Source: Microbotryum silenes-acaulis
Taxonomy: Eukaryota > Basidiomycota > Microbotryomycetes > Microbotryales > Microbotryaceae
Length of the DNA: 64,000 bases
Assembly (NCBI GenBank): GCA_003665825.1
Contig: QPFY01000019.1
Location: 124,001-188,000, forward strand
Direction of reading: 5' to 3'
Shown here piece by piece: positions 33,415 to 45,166 of the stretch. A program made the translations under genes and the position numbers. The notes beneath the pieces were generated by a model. The model ran no database searches. It saw only the letters and a list, made by a program, of their open reading frames with translations, and was not told the DNA's origin. The number at the start of each line of letters is the position of its first letter. Within the stretch, counting starts at the first letter, position 1.

Positions 33415-34831
33415 ATGGCCACCACCGACGCCCTCCTCTCCCTCTCTTCCCGCTCCGTCGTCGTCCACCCTCTCGTGCTCCTGTCCATCCAAGACCACCT
33501 CGCCCGCGTCGCCAAGGGTACGCACAAACGAGTCGTCGGCATCCTCCTCGGTCAGGACAAACCCGGTGCAGGCGGTATCAACGTCGCCAATTCGTTCGCC
33601 GTCCCTTTCGAAGAGGATGACAAGGATCCTAGGACCTGGTTCCTCGATCATAATTACATCGAAGCCATGAATGACATGTTCAAAAAAGTCAATGGTCAGT
33701 GCTCTGCTCGACTAGCGAGAATATCCCACGCCCTCCTCTTCCCACCTCTTGCATCATCGCCGGAACGGAAACTGAAACCCTTCCCCCCTCCCCCACTCGT
33801 GCCGACCTACAGCCAGCGAAAAGCTGATCGGATGGTACCACACCGGCCCCAAGTTGCGCTCGTCCGACCTCGAGATCAACCAGGTGATCAAACGCTACAC
33901 CCCGAAACCGGTCATGGTCATCGTCGACGTACGACCCGACTCGGAACGAGGAGGCGGAGTCGGCATTCCGACGGATGCTTATTTCGCTGTGGAGGAGATC
34001 AAGGATGTGCGTTCGATAGTTTGGGGGCGAGGTACCCGTGTTCGGTAGTGCGTCGGCCGCAGAAAGCTGATCCCGAGCAAGGCACTCCCCGCCGGCTTTC
34101 GTACCCCTGCAGGACGGAACGGCGACGCAACAAACCTTCCTGCACGTGCCTTCCTCGATCGAAGCCGAAGAAGCCGAAGAGATAGGTGTCGAGCACCTGC
34201 TACGAGACATCAAGAACCTCTCCGTAGGCACATTGTCCTCGCGCGTATCGGACCAACTCTCCTCTTTGAGGGGTCTCCAATCCCGTCTGAACGAAATCAA
34301 GGATTACCTCCAAGCCGTCGTGGACGGGGTCTTGCCCGTCAATCATCAGATCATCTACAACTTGCAGGATATGTTCAACTTGTTGCCGAATTTGGATGCG
34401 GCCGAGACGGCCGGACAGGGGGCAGCGGGAACGAGGAGACCTTTCACGGTCGCGACGAACGACCAGTTGTTGGTCATGTATCTGTCGTCGTTGATTAGGG
34501 CGGTGATTGCGTTGCATGATTTGGTGGGTACTTTTGTTCGTTTGGGTGAGAAAGAGGACTGCAGTTGACACTGCGATTTTCATGTGCTGCTTTGCAGGTC
34601 TTGAACAAACAGGCCGCCGCGTCCGAACAAAAAGACGATGCCAACGACGACGACACGCCTGAATTGACCGAGCAAGAGAAGAAGAAGGCTGAAGAGAAAG
34701 CCAAGCAGGATGCCAAGAGTGATTCACAGAAGGCGAGGGAATGGTTCGGTGGCGGAAAAGAGGACAAGGGGGAGGGAGAGAAGGAGAATCAAAAGGGGGG
34801 GAAGGGGGAGAAGGATGGGAAGGGGCTGTGA
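33415..34831 (+). CDS. RPN8: 26S proteasome lid subunit Rpn8
   Basis: Non-catalytic MPN-domain partner of the deubiquitinase Rpn11. Exons: 33415-33694, 33813-34006, 34113-34523, 34598-34831, 1119 nt and 372 residues. MPN domain from about residue 10: [90 protein letters not shown]. No JAMM metal site is expected or seen. MVEHLLRD-type continuation ([21 protein letters not shown]) and the helical C-terminus follow. It ends in a long charged tail rich in Lys, Glu and Gly, usual for fungal Rpn8. Confidence 0.95.
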
Positions 34832-35193
34832 GAAAGAGTCGAGTTGAAGAAGATGTAATGGACGCATGATCTAGACTTGGAAAATGTGGATCGAGCGTGA
34901 CCGACATTGGTCAAGACGACATGATAATCCTGCTGAGGTCTTGGTATTCCGACACTGGGTCAAGCCAGAGTACCTCCATGATGAAGGTGATGGGACTTTC
35001 GCTTTACATCCCAGAAGACTGTGAAATCTTAGTTTATCTCTCGGTGATCGTCGATCTCAATCATCCTCGAAAATCCGAAAATCGCGAGAAGTCAGCGATT
35101 CGATTTGCTTCGCTTCCCCTCGGCCAAGAGCGGCTCGCTCCCTTGCGCTTCCGACACTCACATCCCGACCTACCAGCACGACTCCGGACGACG
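34832..35193. other. Intergenic, RPN8 3' end to ISA2 start
   Basis: 362 bases, no gene. An upstream extension of the ISA2 frame exists but lacks any targeting-like content. Confidence 0.4.
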
Positions 35194-36196
35194 ATGGCCC
35201 ACCTCGCTTCAACCTCACGCAATAGTCTGCTCTGCCAACGATGTAGTGTGCTCTGCTCGAACGTACCACGACGTCTGGTCATTCGATCGGTGGCTTCCGT
35301 ACGCGCTTGGTCATCAGCCTCGACTTCATTATCATCGCCATCGCCACTCCCTCGCTTCTCTCTTCCCAAAGCTCAAGCCCCCTCGACACGTACTCTCACA
35401 ACACTTCTTTTTCAACGCAACCCCCCTTCATCTCTGCGACCTGCTCCACCCATGGGCCAAAGGACGTTGATCATCCAAGCCCAAGCACCGACTTTGCCGC
35501 CCGAGGACTTTGAACCTGTTGAGGAGGGAGACGATACGATCAATCTGACAGATCAGGCTATACAGGTGGGTTTCTGATGCTTGATTCGGGTGTGGTTTGG
35601 GTCGGGTAGGGGCGAGAGTAGGGGTTGTATTTTGAGGAGCGATGAGCGAGGGAGGGAGGGGCACGTGATCTTGCGAGTTCAAGCGAGAGCGTGTTCCTTA
35701 CCGACGACGGAACCCACCGCAACCACCTAGAGCGATATCCCGTACTGATGCTTGTCTACTTATGCACCGCACAGCAAATCACGCGAGCGCAAACGCAAGC
35801 GTCGAACCCACAACTCGCCTTGCGCGTCGCCGTCGAATCGGGCGGGTGTCATGGGTATCAGTACAAGATGCAGGTCACTGATCAGGTGCAGGAGGATGAT
35901 TAGTACGTTATCAGTTGTTAATGTGTGATGTGATCGGATCCCCCACAGGAAAAGAGTGAGCTGAATCTTCCCCCCTTTACCCTTTCCCCCCCACCTCCGC
36001 GACTCGCAGCCTGTTCCAACCCCCCTCCTCCGCGGCCCGCCTCGTCATCGACTCGGCGTCGCTCCCCCTCATTTCAGGTTCCACGATTGATTACGCGACC
36101 GAGTTGATTGGAAGTTCGTTCAGGGTCCAAGGGAATCCGCATGCGAGTGACAAGGGCGGGTGTGGGTGTGGGGTCAGTTGGGAACTGAAGGGGTAG
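35194..36196 (+). CDS. ISA2: Mitochondrial iron-sulfur assembly protein Isa2
   Basis: A-type scaffold that acts with Isa1 and Iba57 in making [4Fe-4S] clusters in the matrix. Exons: 35194-35565, 35775-35902, 36010-36196, 687 nt and 228 residues. The N-terminus is rich in Ser, Arg and Leu without acidic residues for over 90 residues, a mitochondrial presequence. The A-type fold follows: INLTDQAIQQITR, LRVAVESGGCHGYQYKM (first ligand Cys), YLFQPPSSAARLVIDSASLPLISGSTIDYATELIGSSF and GGCGCGVSWE (C-x-C ligands). The presequence is long, with several in-frame Met, so the exact start is open. Confidence 0.92.
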
Positions 36197-36474
36197 AGCG
36201 AGTGGAGACAGGGTGGGTGGGTGTTGTAATCGCATGCATGATGTATTTTTTTCTTGGCCTTGATTCGCGAGCACCCTGTTGGAAGTGATGTGAAGCGTTC
36301 CCCGGCTCCGGAAGGACCTCCGCCAATGAGCCCCACCCTGGGTATATGCACTTTTCTTTGTGGGTCCCTGTCGCGCTGCTTCGCAACCGAACGACCCGCT
36401 CGACGCTCGAAGCGTGACCTCCGCTTCCCCTTGCGCTCTCTCCACACCTCCACCCATCACCTCAAGCGTACAAC

Positions 36475-37886
36475 ATGGCGAACCCCCGCCAGCGCCGTAA
36501 AGCGCGTTCGGGGACCAACAAAGTCAGCAACAGTAAGAAGAGCGTCAAGAACAAGCACAAGGTGATCGTGAAAGGGCCCCAGGTGTTGGTCGAGAATTGG
36601 GACAAGACGTGAGTTGTGATTCGATTCAAGGCCAGGGGGTTAGAGGTTTGGGGTTGGGGGTTGGGGTTAGGGGTGATTGAGATTGCTGATATTTTTTGGT
36701 GTGTTTTTGGTGTACGGTCTGGGGTTGGGCTTTGGAGGTACATAGAAAGACGGTGCGACAAAAGTGAGTCTTGTCGAACTTCGTTCTCCCTCCGTCTCGG
36801 TCGAGGAGCAGAGGCAGAAACGATCCAACATCCTTTCCTCTTCCGGAATCCTCTTCCAAGGAGTAAGTTAAACAATTCACTGATCCCAACGTGCTCACCT
36901 CGACACGTGCCCCCTTTTAGCTACCGAGCCCTCGGCCTGCTACCCGCCCTGAACCCTCGTCAAGCCGGTGGATTGGAACCGCTCGAATCAACCCCCTTCG
37001 CCTTGGATCGCATGACCGAAGCGACGATGCAAGATTTAGAAACCTACGACCCCGAACAGGATGGTGACTCCGATGAGGGAGAGGAGGGGGAAGATAGAGA
37101 GGGGCAGGGGATCGTAGAGAAGAAGGAGAAGGCTTTGGTACCTGGGTTGGGCAGGATCGAAAGGGATCCTGTGACGGGCCAGGCGTTGAGGATCGTTTTA
37201 CCGGGTGTGAAAGGGGGCCCGGAGATCGTGCAACAGGTCAAAGCTGTGGACCGGTCCATGCACGATCAAGAGGATGAAGACGAGGACGAGGACGATGTGG
37301 AGGATGGGAAGGATACGCCTTGGGGCGAACCGATGAAGGACTGGGACGAGGATGAATGGATGGGCATCGAGGAGGAACAGGAGGTCGAGATGATGAACGA
37401 GGGTAAACAGGGGATACCGATTGGCAAAGGCGCAAAGAGGAAAGGACCCGTCGAACCAAAGACCGAAGTCGTAAAAAGTCAGTTCCGATCGCCAAAGTGG
37501 TGGGGAGTTGCCCCAGAGGAAGTGGACACTGACACATCTGGTTCGATTCATTCGCGATGCAGCCCTGGAAGCTTTGGCAGCTACCGAAACCAAGGTCGTT
37601 CGACATACGTCCGAGTTCGAATACGATTGGCTCGTCGCGTTGGTCAAAAAGTACGACGACGATGTCGACCGCATGACCCGCGATCGCAAGGCGAACGTGT
37701 GGCAGAAGACGAAGGGGGAGATCATGAGGGCGTGAGTTGAACTTTTTCTTCTTGGTTTTTTATGGCTGGTTCTCGAGATACTGATTGTGAGGGTCGGCCG
37801 CTTCTGCATTTGATTCTGATTCTTGCAGGGTCAGGAAGGCCGGTGGATTTGAGACACTGAGACGGTTGGCTCAGGACGAGGAGTAG
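36475..37886 (+). CDS. NOP16: Ribosome biogenesis protein Nop16
   Basis: Nucleolar factor for 60S subunit maturation. Exons: 36475-36608, 36746-36763 (18 nt), 36921-37477, 37563-37731, 37829-37886, 936 nt and 311 residues. The basic N-terminus is MANPRQRRKARSGTNKVSNS; then WDKTKTVRQNYRALGLLPALNPRQAGG, where the 18-nt exon supplies TKTVRQ. An acidic middle follows, then FEYDWLVALVKKYDDDVDRMTRDRKANVWQKTKGEI and a C-terminal KAGGFETLRRLAQDEE, all typical of the family. Confidence 0.93.
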
Positions 37887-39120
37887 ATTATCACGATGCT
37901 CGGCGTCTTTCTATGGGAGACCGGGTGGGTCACATTTTCTTGTAATATCACTTGCATTCACACATGGATTTCCGGCGGCGGACTTGCGTCAGAGACAGCT
38001 CAGACTCGGTCCTCGGCATGATGTGCGCTCCGGGGACTGGCGGAGGTTCCGTATTTTCAACAGTCCAGCGAAAGTGCTACAATGGGGAAACCAGCAAAAA
38101 TAAAGAACTGTTCAAGCGAAGTTTCTGTCTCGTGGAAGAGACGAAATCACCGCCGTCATCTGGCCCGATATTCGCGCTGCCGGGCGGATCGCTTTAGCCG
38201 GAGATGGGCAACACGTTCCTGGAGTGTGCACGGGCAGTGCCCTCCATCCACTTGTGCTCCGCTCTGATCCTCAACGCGGAGGTCGAGGTCGTTGTCGGTC
38301 GAGGTCGAGAGCGTCTGAGCAACCCCACATCAGCTCCAAACCCAACAACCACAACAAAACCAAGGAACGAGGCTCGGACGTCGGTCATCGTTTGAGAATG
38401 TAAGTCGTCTCTTTCACACATGGCGACGGGACCTCGGTCGTGGTCGGTCGAGGTCCTCCCTCGCATGCTGGACCAGATCATATTGTCGATCTGAGAGGTG
38501 AGAGATGGTGTAGAGGGGCTGGGTATGAGCTGGACGGCGGGTTGGGGAGCTGGAAGGTGCTCTCATGCGCATGTATTGTCCCTCGACGGGCGGGCGGGCG
38601 GGCCAGGCCTCGAGGACCGTGACCGTGAGCCTGAGGCTGGCTGCCTGAGGTCGGCCTGGGGCTTGGGTTGGTCGGTGGGCGATCGTCGCACCCGAGCGTC
38701 GACGAGCGGCGGTCTGGGCACGGAATGGTCGGGGGACGGGAGAGTGTGGGACTCGCTACGGGGAAGGATCGCTACACTCGGTCCCATGTGACTCATGGGA
38801 TTGGATTGTCAATCCGATCGGGTGCTTTGCTTGACACGCACAGTACCTCATCTGGTGTATTGGACGTGGGAACCGGCGCGGTGCAGGGGCGGGCGTCACT
38901 TGGGCACTCGTCGCGAATTGGATCGCGCGGCGCGCTGCTTCGTGGAGCCGCTCCACCTCAGCTCCTCGCACAGGGCTCGCTCGCCCTTCCTTATAGCGTT
39001 GTGCGCAGCAGCAGCAGCAGCACTCGCAGTCCCTCTTCCTCCCTTTCCCCTTCTCATGCGCCGGCTTTCTCAGTCACTAAAACGCTGTGCCTCTGTACAT
39101 ACCTACCCACCTCCTTCGTC
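37887..39120. other. Long upstream region of the PHO80-type cyclin
   Basis: 1.2 kb without a recognisable gene. It contains GGGC runs (38587-38605), CAG repeats near 39007, and an open frame that extends the cyclin ORF upstream but lacks conserved content. Part is probably a long leader. Confidence 0.4.
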
Positions 39121-42100
39121 ATGGACAGTCGTCGACGCGACCTCGAGACTCGCTCCCACTTTGGCGCGGCGGCAGCACACCACAGCCTTCACTTGATGTC
39201 GACGCCTTTGTTCGCCCCCGCACCCAACTCGACCTTCCTACCCCACTACGCGACGACCCAACTCGACCGTCACGACCCCGACTCGCAACCGCATACCCTC
39301 GAGCCGACCTCCCCTTCCCGCTCACCGTCGTCGGCCTCGTCGAGCTCCCCACCTTCCTCCGCTTTCACCTCCTCGTCCTCGTCCTTGTTCGGCACCTCGG
39401 GTTCGGAAGGCCACACGGGTACGCACTCCTCGGGTTCGGGTCGACAGCTCAGCAAGGGTCGTGAATTTGTCCCCCAAGAGCGACATCCTCGCGACGTCTC
39501 GTTCGACCGGGTCAGCGCCAGCAGCAGCCACAGCAGCAGCAGCTTCAACAGCAGCAGCCACGACAGGGCCACCGCAGATCCCAGCTCGCGAGGCACCCCT
39601 GTCGACGGCGGCGGCGAAAGCCCCGCGACCTACGCCCCGCCTCGTGCTTCCTCCATGAGCGTCGACATACCTACGACATCACGATCGTCGTCGTCGTCGC
39701 TTCACGCCCCGCCGCAGCACCACCACCAGCCCCCGCATCATGACGACTCGGCACCTTTGGCTCTAGCCGGCTTGTCCGTACAAGAAACGGAGCCGCGCAC
39801 GTCATCCTCCTCGACCGCAACGGCGAAACAACTTACGCCCATCCCTGGTGCCGCGGGTTCGAGTGCGAGCTGGACCTCTTCTGCCGCACCCTCGACCTCT
39901 GCCGCGCCGCCGCCCAAGACGAGAAGAGCATCGACGCTGTCCTCGGGGAGTTCGTCCGCCCACTTGACCTGGAACGACGATGCCGGTCCGAGTGCGACAT
40001 CCTCCTCGTCATCCAAGGCGTCACGGGATCCGACTCGGCCTGCGAGGCGGAAAGCGGCGAGGATGGGCAGCTTCGACACCGGTGTTTCTGCTTCTGGTGG
40101 GGGGCAAGGATACCAGAGTGGAGGACACGCGGAGAACGATGACGAGTCCGCGATCGATGACGACGGAGATGCGGCCGACACCGAAGCGGATCCGGTCGGT
40201 GATGATCAACGGATGCAGATCGAGGACTCGGATCAGCGCGACTCCGTCTCTGCCCCGACCGCACCACCGATATCCAACGTCGATGGCGATCAGACCATGG
40301 CATCCGATGTTCCGCCCGCGGCCGAGTCCCATCGACATGTCGACATCGTCAACTACCCTTCGGCGGATCTGCTACGACTGCTCGCATCGCTGCTTGACCA
40401 GATCGCCCGGGCCAACGACGCGCTGCATCAGCGCAATGCATCGGCTTCGGCGGCGTCTTCGCAGTCGAGTTCGGGGCGGGATACACCTGGTGGTGCACGC
40501 AGGAATGGGAACGAGGACGATGCCGAAACGTTGCAAGCTTTCCAAGCGGGTCGGTTCGATGCGGCCCCGCTCAATTCGCCTGTCACGCCGAGGTATCGAC
40601 GTGGTGTACCTGAGGACGAGGATGACGACGACGACGACTCTGCTGGCCCGTCGGGTGCTGCGACACCGGCAGAAGAGATGCCCGTCACCCCTGGCGTCGA
40701 TCTCTTGCGAGAAGTTGGGGCAGGTGGGGGCGTCGAGGGTTTTATGCCTAGCCTGGGAGGTACGCATGCGCCCATTCCTCTGTCGCGGAGGAGAGGGAGC
40801 AGTTTCCTCAAGAAGCAATACGAGGACCCGAGGGCCAACATTCGGTCCAGCTCGAACGCCGGCGCGTCGTCGACAGCACTGAGTCAGGGGTCGAGTCGAA
40901 CCGCTTCGGCCTCATCGCCTTCAATACCAGTGAAGCCACCGAGTCCGAAACCCGCCGAACCGCCGAGTACGTCGCTCCTCACGGCTTCGTCGAACGCCCT
41001 CTCGTCACCCTCCGCGACGCTCTGCTTCCACGCACGGAACATCCCCGCCATCTCGATCGAGGCGTACCTGCTGCGCATCCTCAAGTACTGCCCGACGACG
41101 AACGAGGTCTTCTTATCCTTGCTCGTCTACTTTGATCGCATGGCAAGGGTCGGGTTGGAAGCCCAACGCTTGGGCTTACAGCCTGGTCCAGCGGGACCGG
41201 GGGCATCGATCGGCGGTCGAGGAGGACCTGCACCACCCGAGTCGAGACCTTTCGCGATCGACAGCTTCAACGTGCATCGGTTGGTCATTGCCGGTGTGAC
41301 GGTCGCGTCCAAGTTTTTCAGTGATGTGTTTTATACGAATTCGCGATATGCAAAGGTGCGTCGGACGGAAGTAACCAAGTCAGGCGTCTGGACTGCCCAC
41401 TGATCTGTGTTTGCCCGCTTCAATGCACAGGTTGGCGGACTACCCCTGCAAGAACTGAATCAACTCGAGCTACAATTCTTGCTCCTCAACGACTTTCGCC
41501 TCGTCATTCCTGTCGACGAACTGCAACGTTACGCCGATCAGCTCGTCCTCTTTTGGGTCGGGAGGAACGGCAGTGCACCTGCTGCTGCGACACCGGCCTT
41601 GGTGCCTTCGCCTGCTCCTCCTTTGGCTACGCCATCGCGACCCCAGGTTCAGCAAGCCGCACCGGCGCCTTCCCTAACAGCGAGTCGGGCGCCTGCGTTT
41701 GCTGAGGGCAACGCAGCGTTCGTACCACCTGGTCGACCCACGCCGACGCATCGCAGCTATTCTGGGATGCACCAGCAGTTGACCTCGCACGCCGTCGCTT
41801 CGGTCAACAGCAGTAATGCCGGCGTCGCGAGTGGAACGACGAGCGAGTCGACACCACGGTCAATGCCGATCCATCATTGGTCCCAACAGACGCATGCACC
41901 GCAACCGACACGAGCGTCGAGTTATTCGAGTTCGACGCCGAACCCTCGACCTGGTTCGATTCGGAGTCAACCTAGTAGTTCGGGTACGAGCGTCGCTTCG
42001 ACCATCACGCCCGGGACTCCCTCGACCGAACGCCAGAGTTCCGAAGGTGGCGATTTCGATTCGAACGATCAAGCGGGCGGGGTCGAGTCGTCGAGTAGTG

Positions 42101-42432
42101 ATGACGAGGTGTCGAGACGGCATCGCGAACAGATGTATGAGCACCATTATCGACATTCGGATGAGGAGGGGGACGAGGACGATGCGGGAAATCACGAGGA
42201 CGACGAAGGAGGGGATCAAGCGACCGATGCGGAGGGGGAGAAAGCGGTGGTTGGGGGTGGGGGTGGTCCGAGGAAGAAGAAGAAAGGTTCCAAGAAGGTG
42301 CGAGGACCTTGGAGGACGTTCGTACCGGGGTTCTCGAACAGGGGTCTGGGCGTCGATAGTGATGACGATGATAAGAGTGTCGTAGGGGCTTCGGATAAGG
42401 GGGAAGGTGATGATGATAGGATGCAAGAATGA
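39121..42432 (+). CDS. PHO80/Pcl-type cyclin with very long disordered arms
   Basis: Partner of a Pho85-like cyclin-dependent kinase in phosphate or glycogen signalling. Two exons, 39121-41355 and 41431-42432, 3237 nt and 1078 residues. About 600 residues of Ser/Pro/Gln-rich disordered sequence precede the cyclin box: FHARNIPAISIEAYLLRILKYCPTTNEVFLSLLVYFDRMAR, FNVHRLVIAGVTVASKFFSDVFYTNSRYAKVGGLPLQELNQLELQFLLLNDFRLVIP. A Gly/Pro-rich insert interrupts the box between MARVG and RPFAIDSF. The C-terminus is acidic then basic (KKKKGSKKVRG). The start at 39121 is the first ATG that gives ordinary codon content; the frame stays open upstream. Confidence 0.85.
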
Positions 42433-42914
42433 CTCGGAATTAGCTCGTTCACTCATACCTCGTACAATGGCGACGTGCTGGCCTTTTTTGTATCTTTGCT
42501 GCAGTGCTGCTGCGGACGCCCCCGTTTTATACGCGCATGTGCAGGTTTTGCCTCTGGATGTGTAACTTCTTTTTTTCTGTAGATAGACAGGGATCAAAGT
42601 GCAAAGGAACTCGGTGCGATCAATGATGGCAAGAGAGGAGATTGCAGCATTTCGATCGATGAGAAGATCGCCGAGATGGCTGGGACGCTCGGACCTTCTT
42701 CGCAGACTGAGACTTGGGACAGAATCCTTCGCAGGCGCGGATGGGGCGATCCATCCTCCCTTCTCCGCTTCCTTCGTCGTATCCCCACCTCACTCAGCCC
42801 AATCCTCATCACCATGTCAGTACAGGGTACTCTGGTACTACGTTACTCATAACTTGGTACTTACTTCGACATTTGTCCTCCAACAGGGCGCCCCTGGCGG
42901 CAAGCTCGTCCACG
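42433..42914. other. Intergenic, cyclin 3' end to RCL1 start
   Basis: 482 bases. No gene seen. An in-frame extension upstream of the RCL1 start has no family content. Confidence 0.4.
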
Positions 42915-44606
42915 ATGACCTCGACCCCCGTCGTCGCCTCGAGCCGCGTATTGCACTTCAAGACCCATTCCCACTTCCGCCACCGGCTGATCCTCTCCCT
43001 CCTCTCCCGTCGACCGATCCGCATCGACTCGATCCGTTCCTCCCTCTCCTCCCCCGGTCTCCGTCCATACGAAGTCTCCTTCCTTCGCCTGATCGAGAAA
43101 ATCACCCAAGGTTCTCGCGTCGAGATCTCCTACACCGGTACATCGATCCTCTTCCACCCGGGGACATTATCCGGAGGATCCTTCACGCACCAATGTGCTA
43201 TGGAACGTTCGATCGGTTGGTATTTGGAACCGTTGTTGGCGATTGCTCCTTTTGGGAAGAGCGAGTTGAGGTTGGATTTGAAGGGCACGACGACGGATGG
43301 GAGAGATGCGAGTGTTGATACGGTCAGGGTTAGTGGGTTGCCACATTTGACCATGTTTATGGAGGATCAAGAGGTCGAATTGAGGGTAGGTCCATTGCAG
43401 TATCTATTAATCAGCCCGAGCCCGGAGCGGAGCGCGAAGATTTGCTTTTTCGGGCTCGGAGAGGGCAGGGCAAGCGAATACTAACCCGAGCTCGTCCATA
43501 TTTCCGATTTCTGTTAACAAGATTCTGAAACGAGGTCATCCGCCACTTGGAGGTGGTCAAGTCATCTTCGCTTGCCCTATCGTCCGGTCCATTAAGAGCG
43601 GATTCGACTTCACGAGCGTCGGGAGAATCAACAAGATCCGAGGCATCGCGTGAGTCGTGTTGACTACATACAATGACTTGATATCGACATTTATTGACGG
43701 GAACGGGGTCACTCATACCAGGCACTCTGTCCGAGTCTCGCCTCAACTCGCGAATCGACTTGTAGCTACGGCTCGATCCGTGCTTAATCGGTACATCCCC
43801 GACGTCTACATTCATACCGATGTCTACCGTGGAGAGGATAGCGGAAAGTGAGTGGATATTCGATGCCATCTTTCGAGGAGAAAAGGCGCCCGAACTCACT
43901 CTTCTCGTATCCTTCCTCGTTCCTCAGGTCCCCCGGTTACGCCCTCACGCTCGTCGCCTCCTCGACATCCCAAGTGATCCACTCGACTGAAGCGAGCTCG
44001 TGCCCACCCCTTCAAAAGCCCGAGAATTGGGCGCCTCCCTCCCCTGAAGAACTTGGCGTTCAGGCCGCGCAAAAACTGCTGGAGGAGATTCGAAGAGGGG
44101 GCTGCGTCGATCGAGGATGGGAATGGCTGGTCACGTTGATGTTGGTCTTGGGGGGTGAAGATGTTGGGAAGTGTACGATTGCTGGACCATTTGATGGGTT
44201 TTTGTAAGTGGGGTGTCTTCTAAGATTGGGTTTTTCGCCCGGGGTTCAGATCACGTAGCTGATGCCCTCCGCTCTTCGGAACCAACGGTTCTCAGCATCG
44301 AGCACCTCCGGGACCTCAAAGCCTTCTTCGGCACGACGTTCAAGATCAAGCCCGTTGCGATTGACATACCAGAAGACGAGGGTGCTATTGAGGATGAGGA
44401 TGAAAATGGCTCGACGGACGTCGATAGGGTCGCCAAGACAAATAGGAGAGCAGCACCGGCGGAGCAGTACACGCTCAGTTGCGTCGGAACGGGGTACACC
44501 AACACCGCCAGGAAGACGTAAGTTTCTTGTTGCGAGTGCGATGACGTCATCTTTGAATGCTTTGCTGATGCTTTCACCTCGATTCTGCGTCACCGACAGT
44601 GGCTGA
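42915..44606 (+). CDS. RCL1: RNA 3'-terminal phosphate cyclase-like protein Rcl1
   Basis: Nucleolar, part of the SSU processome with Bms1, needed for cleavage at site A2 in pre-18S rRNA; not a cyclase. Exons: 42915-43385, 43522-43649, 43722-43847, 43928-44203, 44296-44517, 44600-44606, 1230 nt and 409 residues. Marks: HFRHRLILSLLSRRPIRIDSIRS, GLRPYEVSFLRLIEKITQGSRVEISYTGTSILFHPG, LPHLTMFMEDQEVELR, RGHPPLGGGQVIFACPIV, IPDVYIHTDVYRGEDSGKSPGYALTLVASS, and the GxGYTNTARK C-terminus. The last coding exon is only 7 nt; without the last splice the frame would stop inside the donor, losing one residue. Confidence 0.95.
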
Positions 44607-45166
44607 AACTTTTGCAGCCCGGTGCGTGCGACCAACGACTTCATGTGCCTCTCCATCTCGGCTGCTCTCGACTTGAATTGCTGCTCTATAGGTTGTGGCA
44701 CCCATGTTGTAATAAGCATCCTTTTTTTTCACCGGCTGCGCTCCACCTATATCACGCAGCTGCTGAATGGTGCTAACGTGATACTGACTCGGGGGGGATC
44801 GTGCACGGTTCGCTCCTTGCCCCGCCCCCCGCGCTCGAAGCGCATCTCTCACCTCTCTCTCTCATCCTCATCCTTACCACTCCATCCGCGCCCGCATGCA
44901 TTGTGCGGCGACCTAGTCACCACACCTACACATCCAATTGTTTCTTCCTCTCTGCTTCTTACTCCACGACCTCATCACGTCTGCATAGCATCGTCACCTT
45001 TATTCACTGCTTCGTTTCACCCGCTTCCCTTCTTCATCTCGACCACTTGCCGACTTACAAAGAGCCGTCAAGTCACCCCACCTTACCAACGGCTTCCAAT
45101 CGCCTCGCAAACCATCGCACGGTTTCGACTCGGATTCGTAACGCGCAAGTAGAGGAGGGGACGATC
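44607..45166. promoter_or_regulatory. RCL1-to-PUF gene spacer and pyrimidine-rich leader
   Basis: 560 bases. CT-rich sequence from about 44830 to 45090 precedes the next start. The frame is open across it but its content is leader-like. Confidence 0.4.

Noticed and set aside
34897..35193. Upstream extension of the ISA2 ORF
   Set aside because: The sequence lacks presequence character and would put acidic residues ahead of a mitochondrial signal.
38668..39120. Upstream extension of the cyclin ORF
   Set aside because: Open by chance; the 39121 ATG fits leader and coding composition better.
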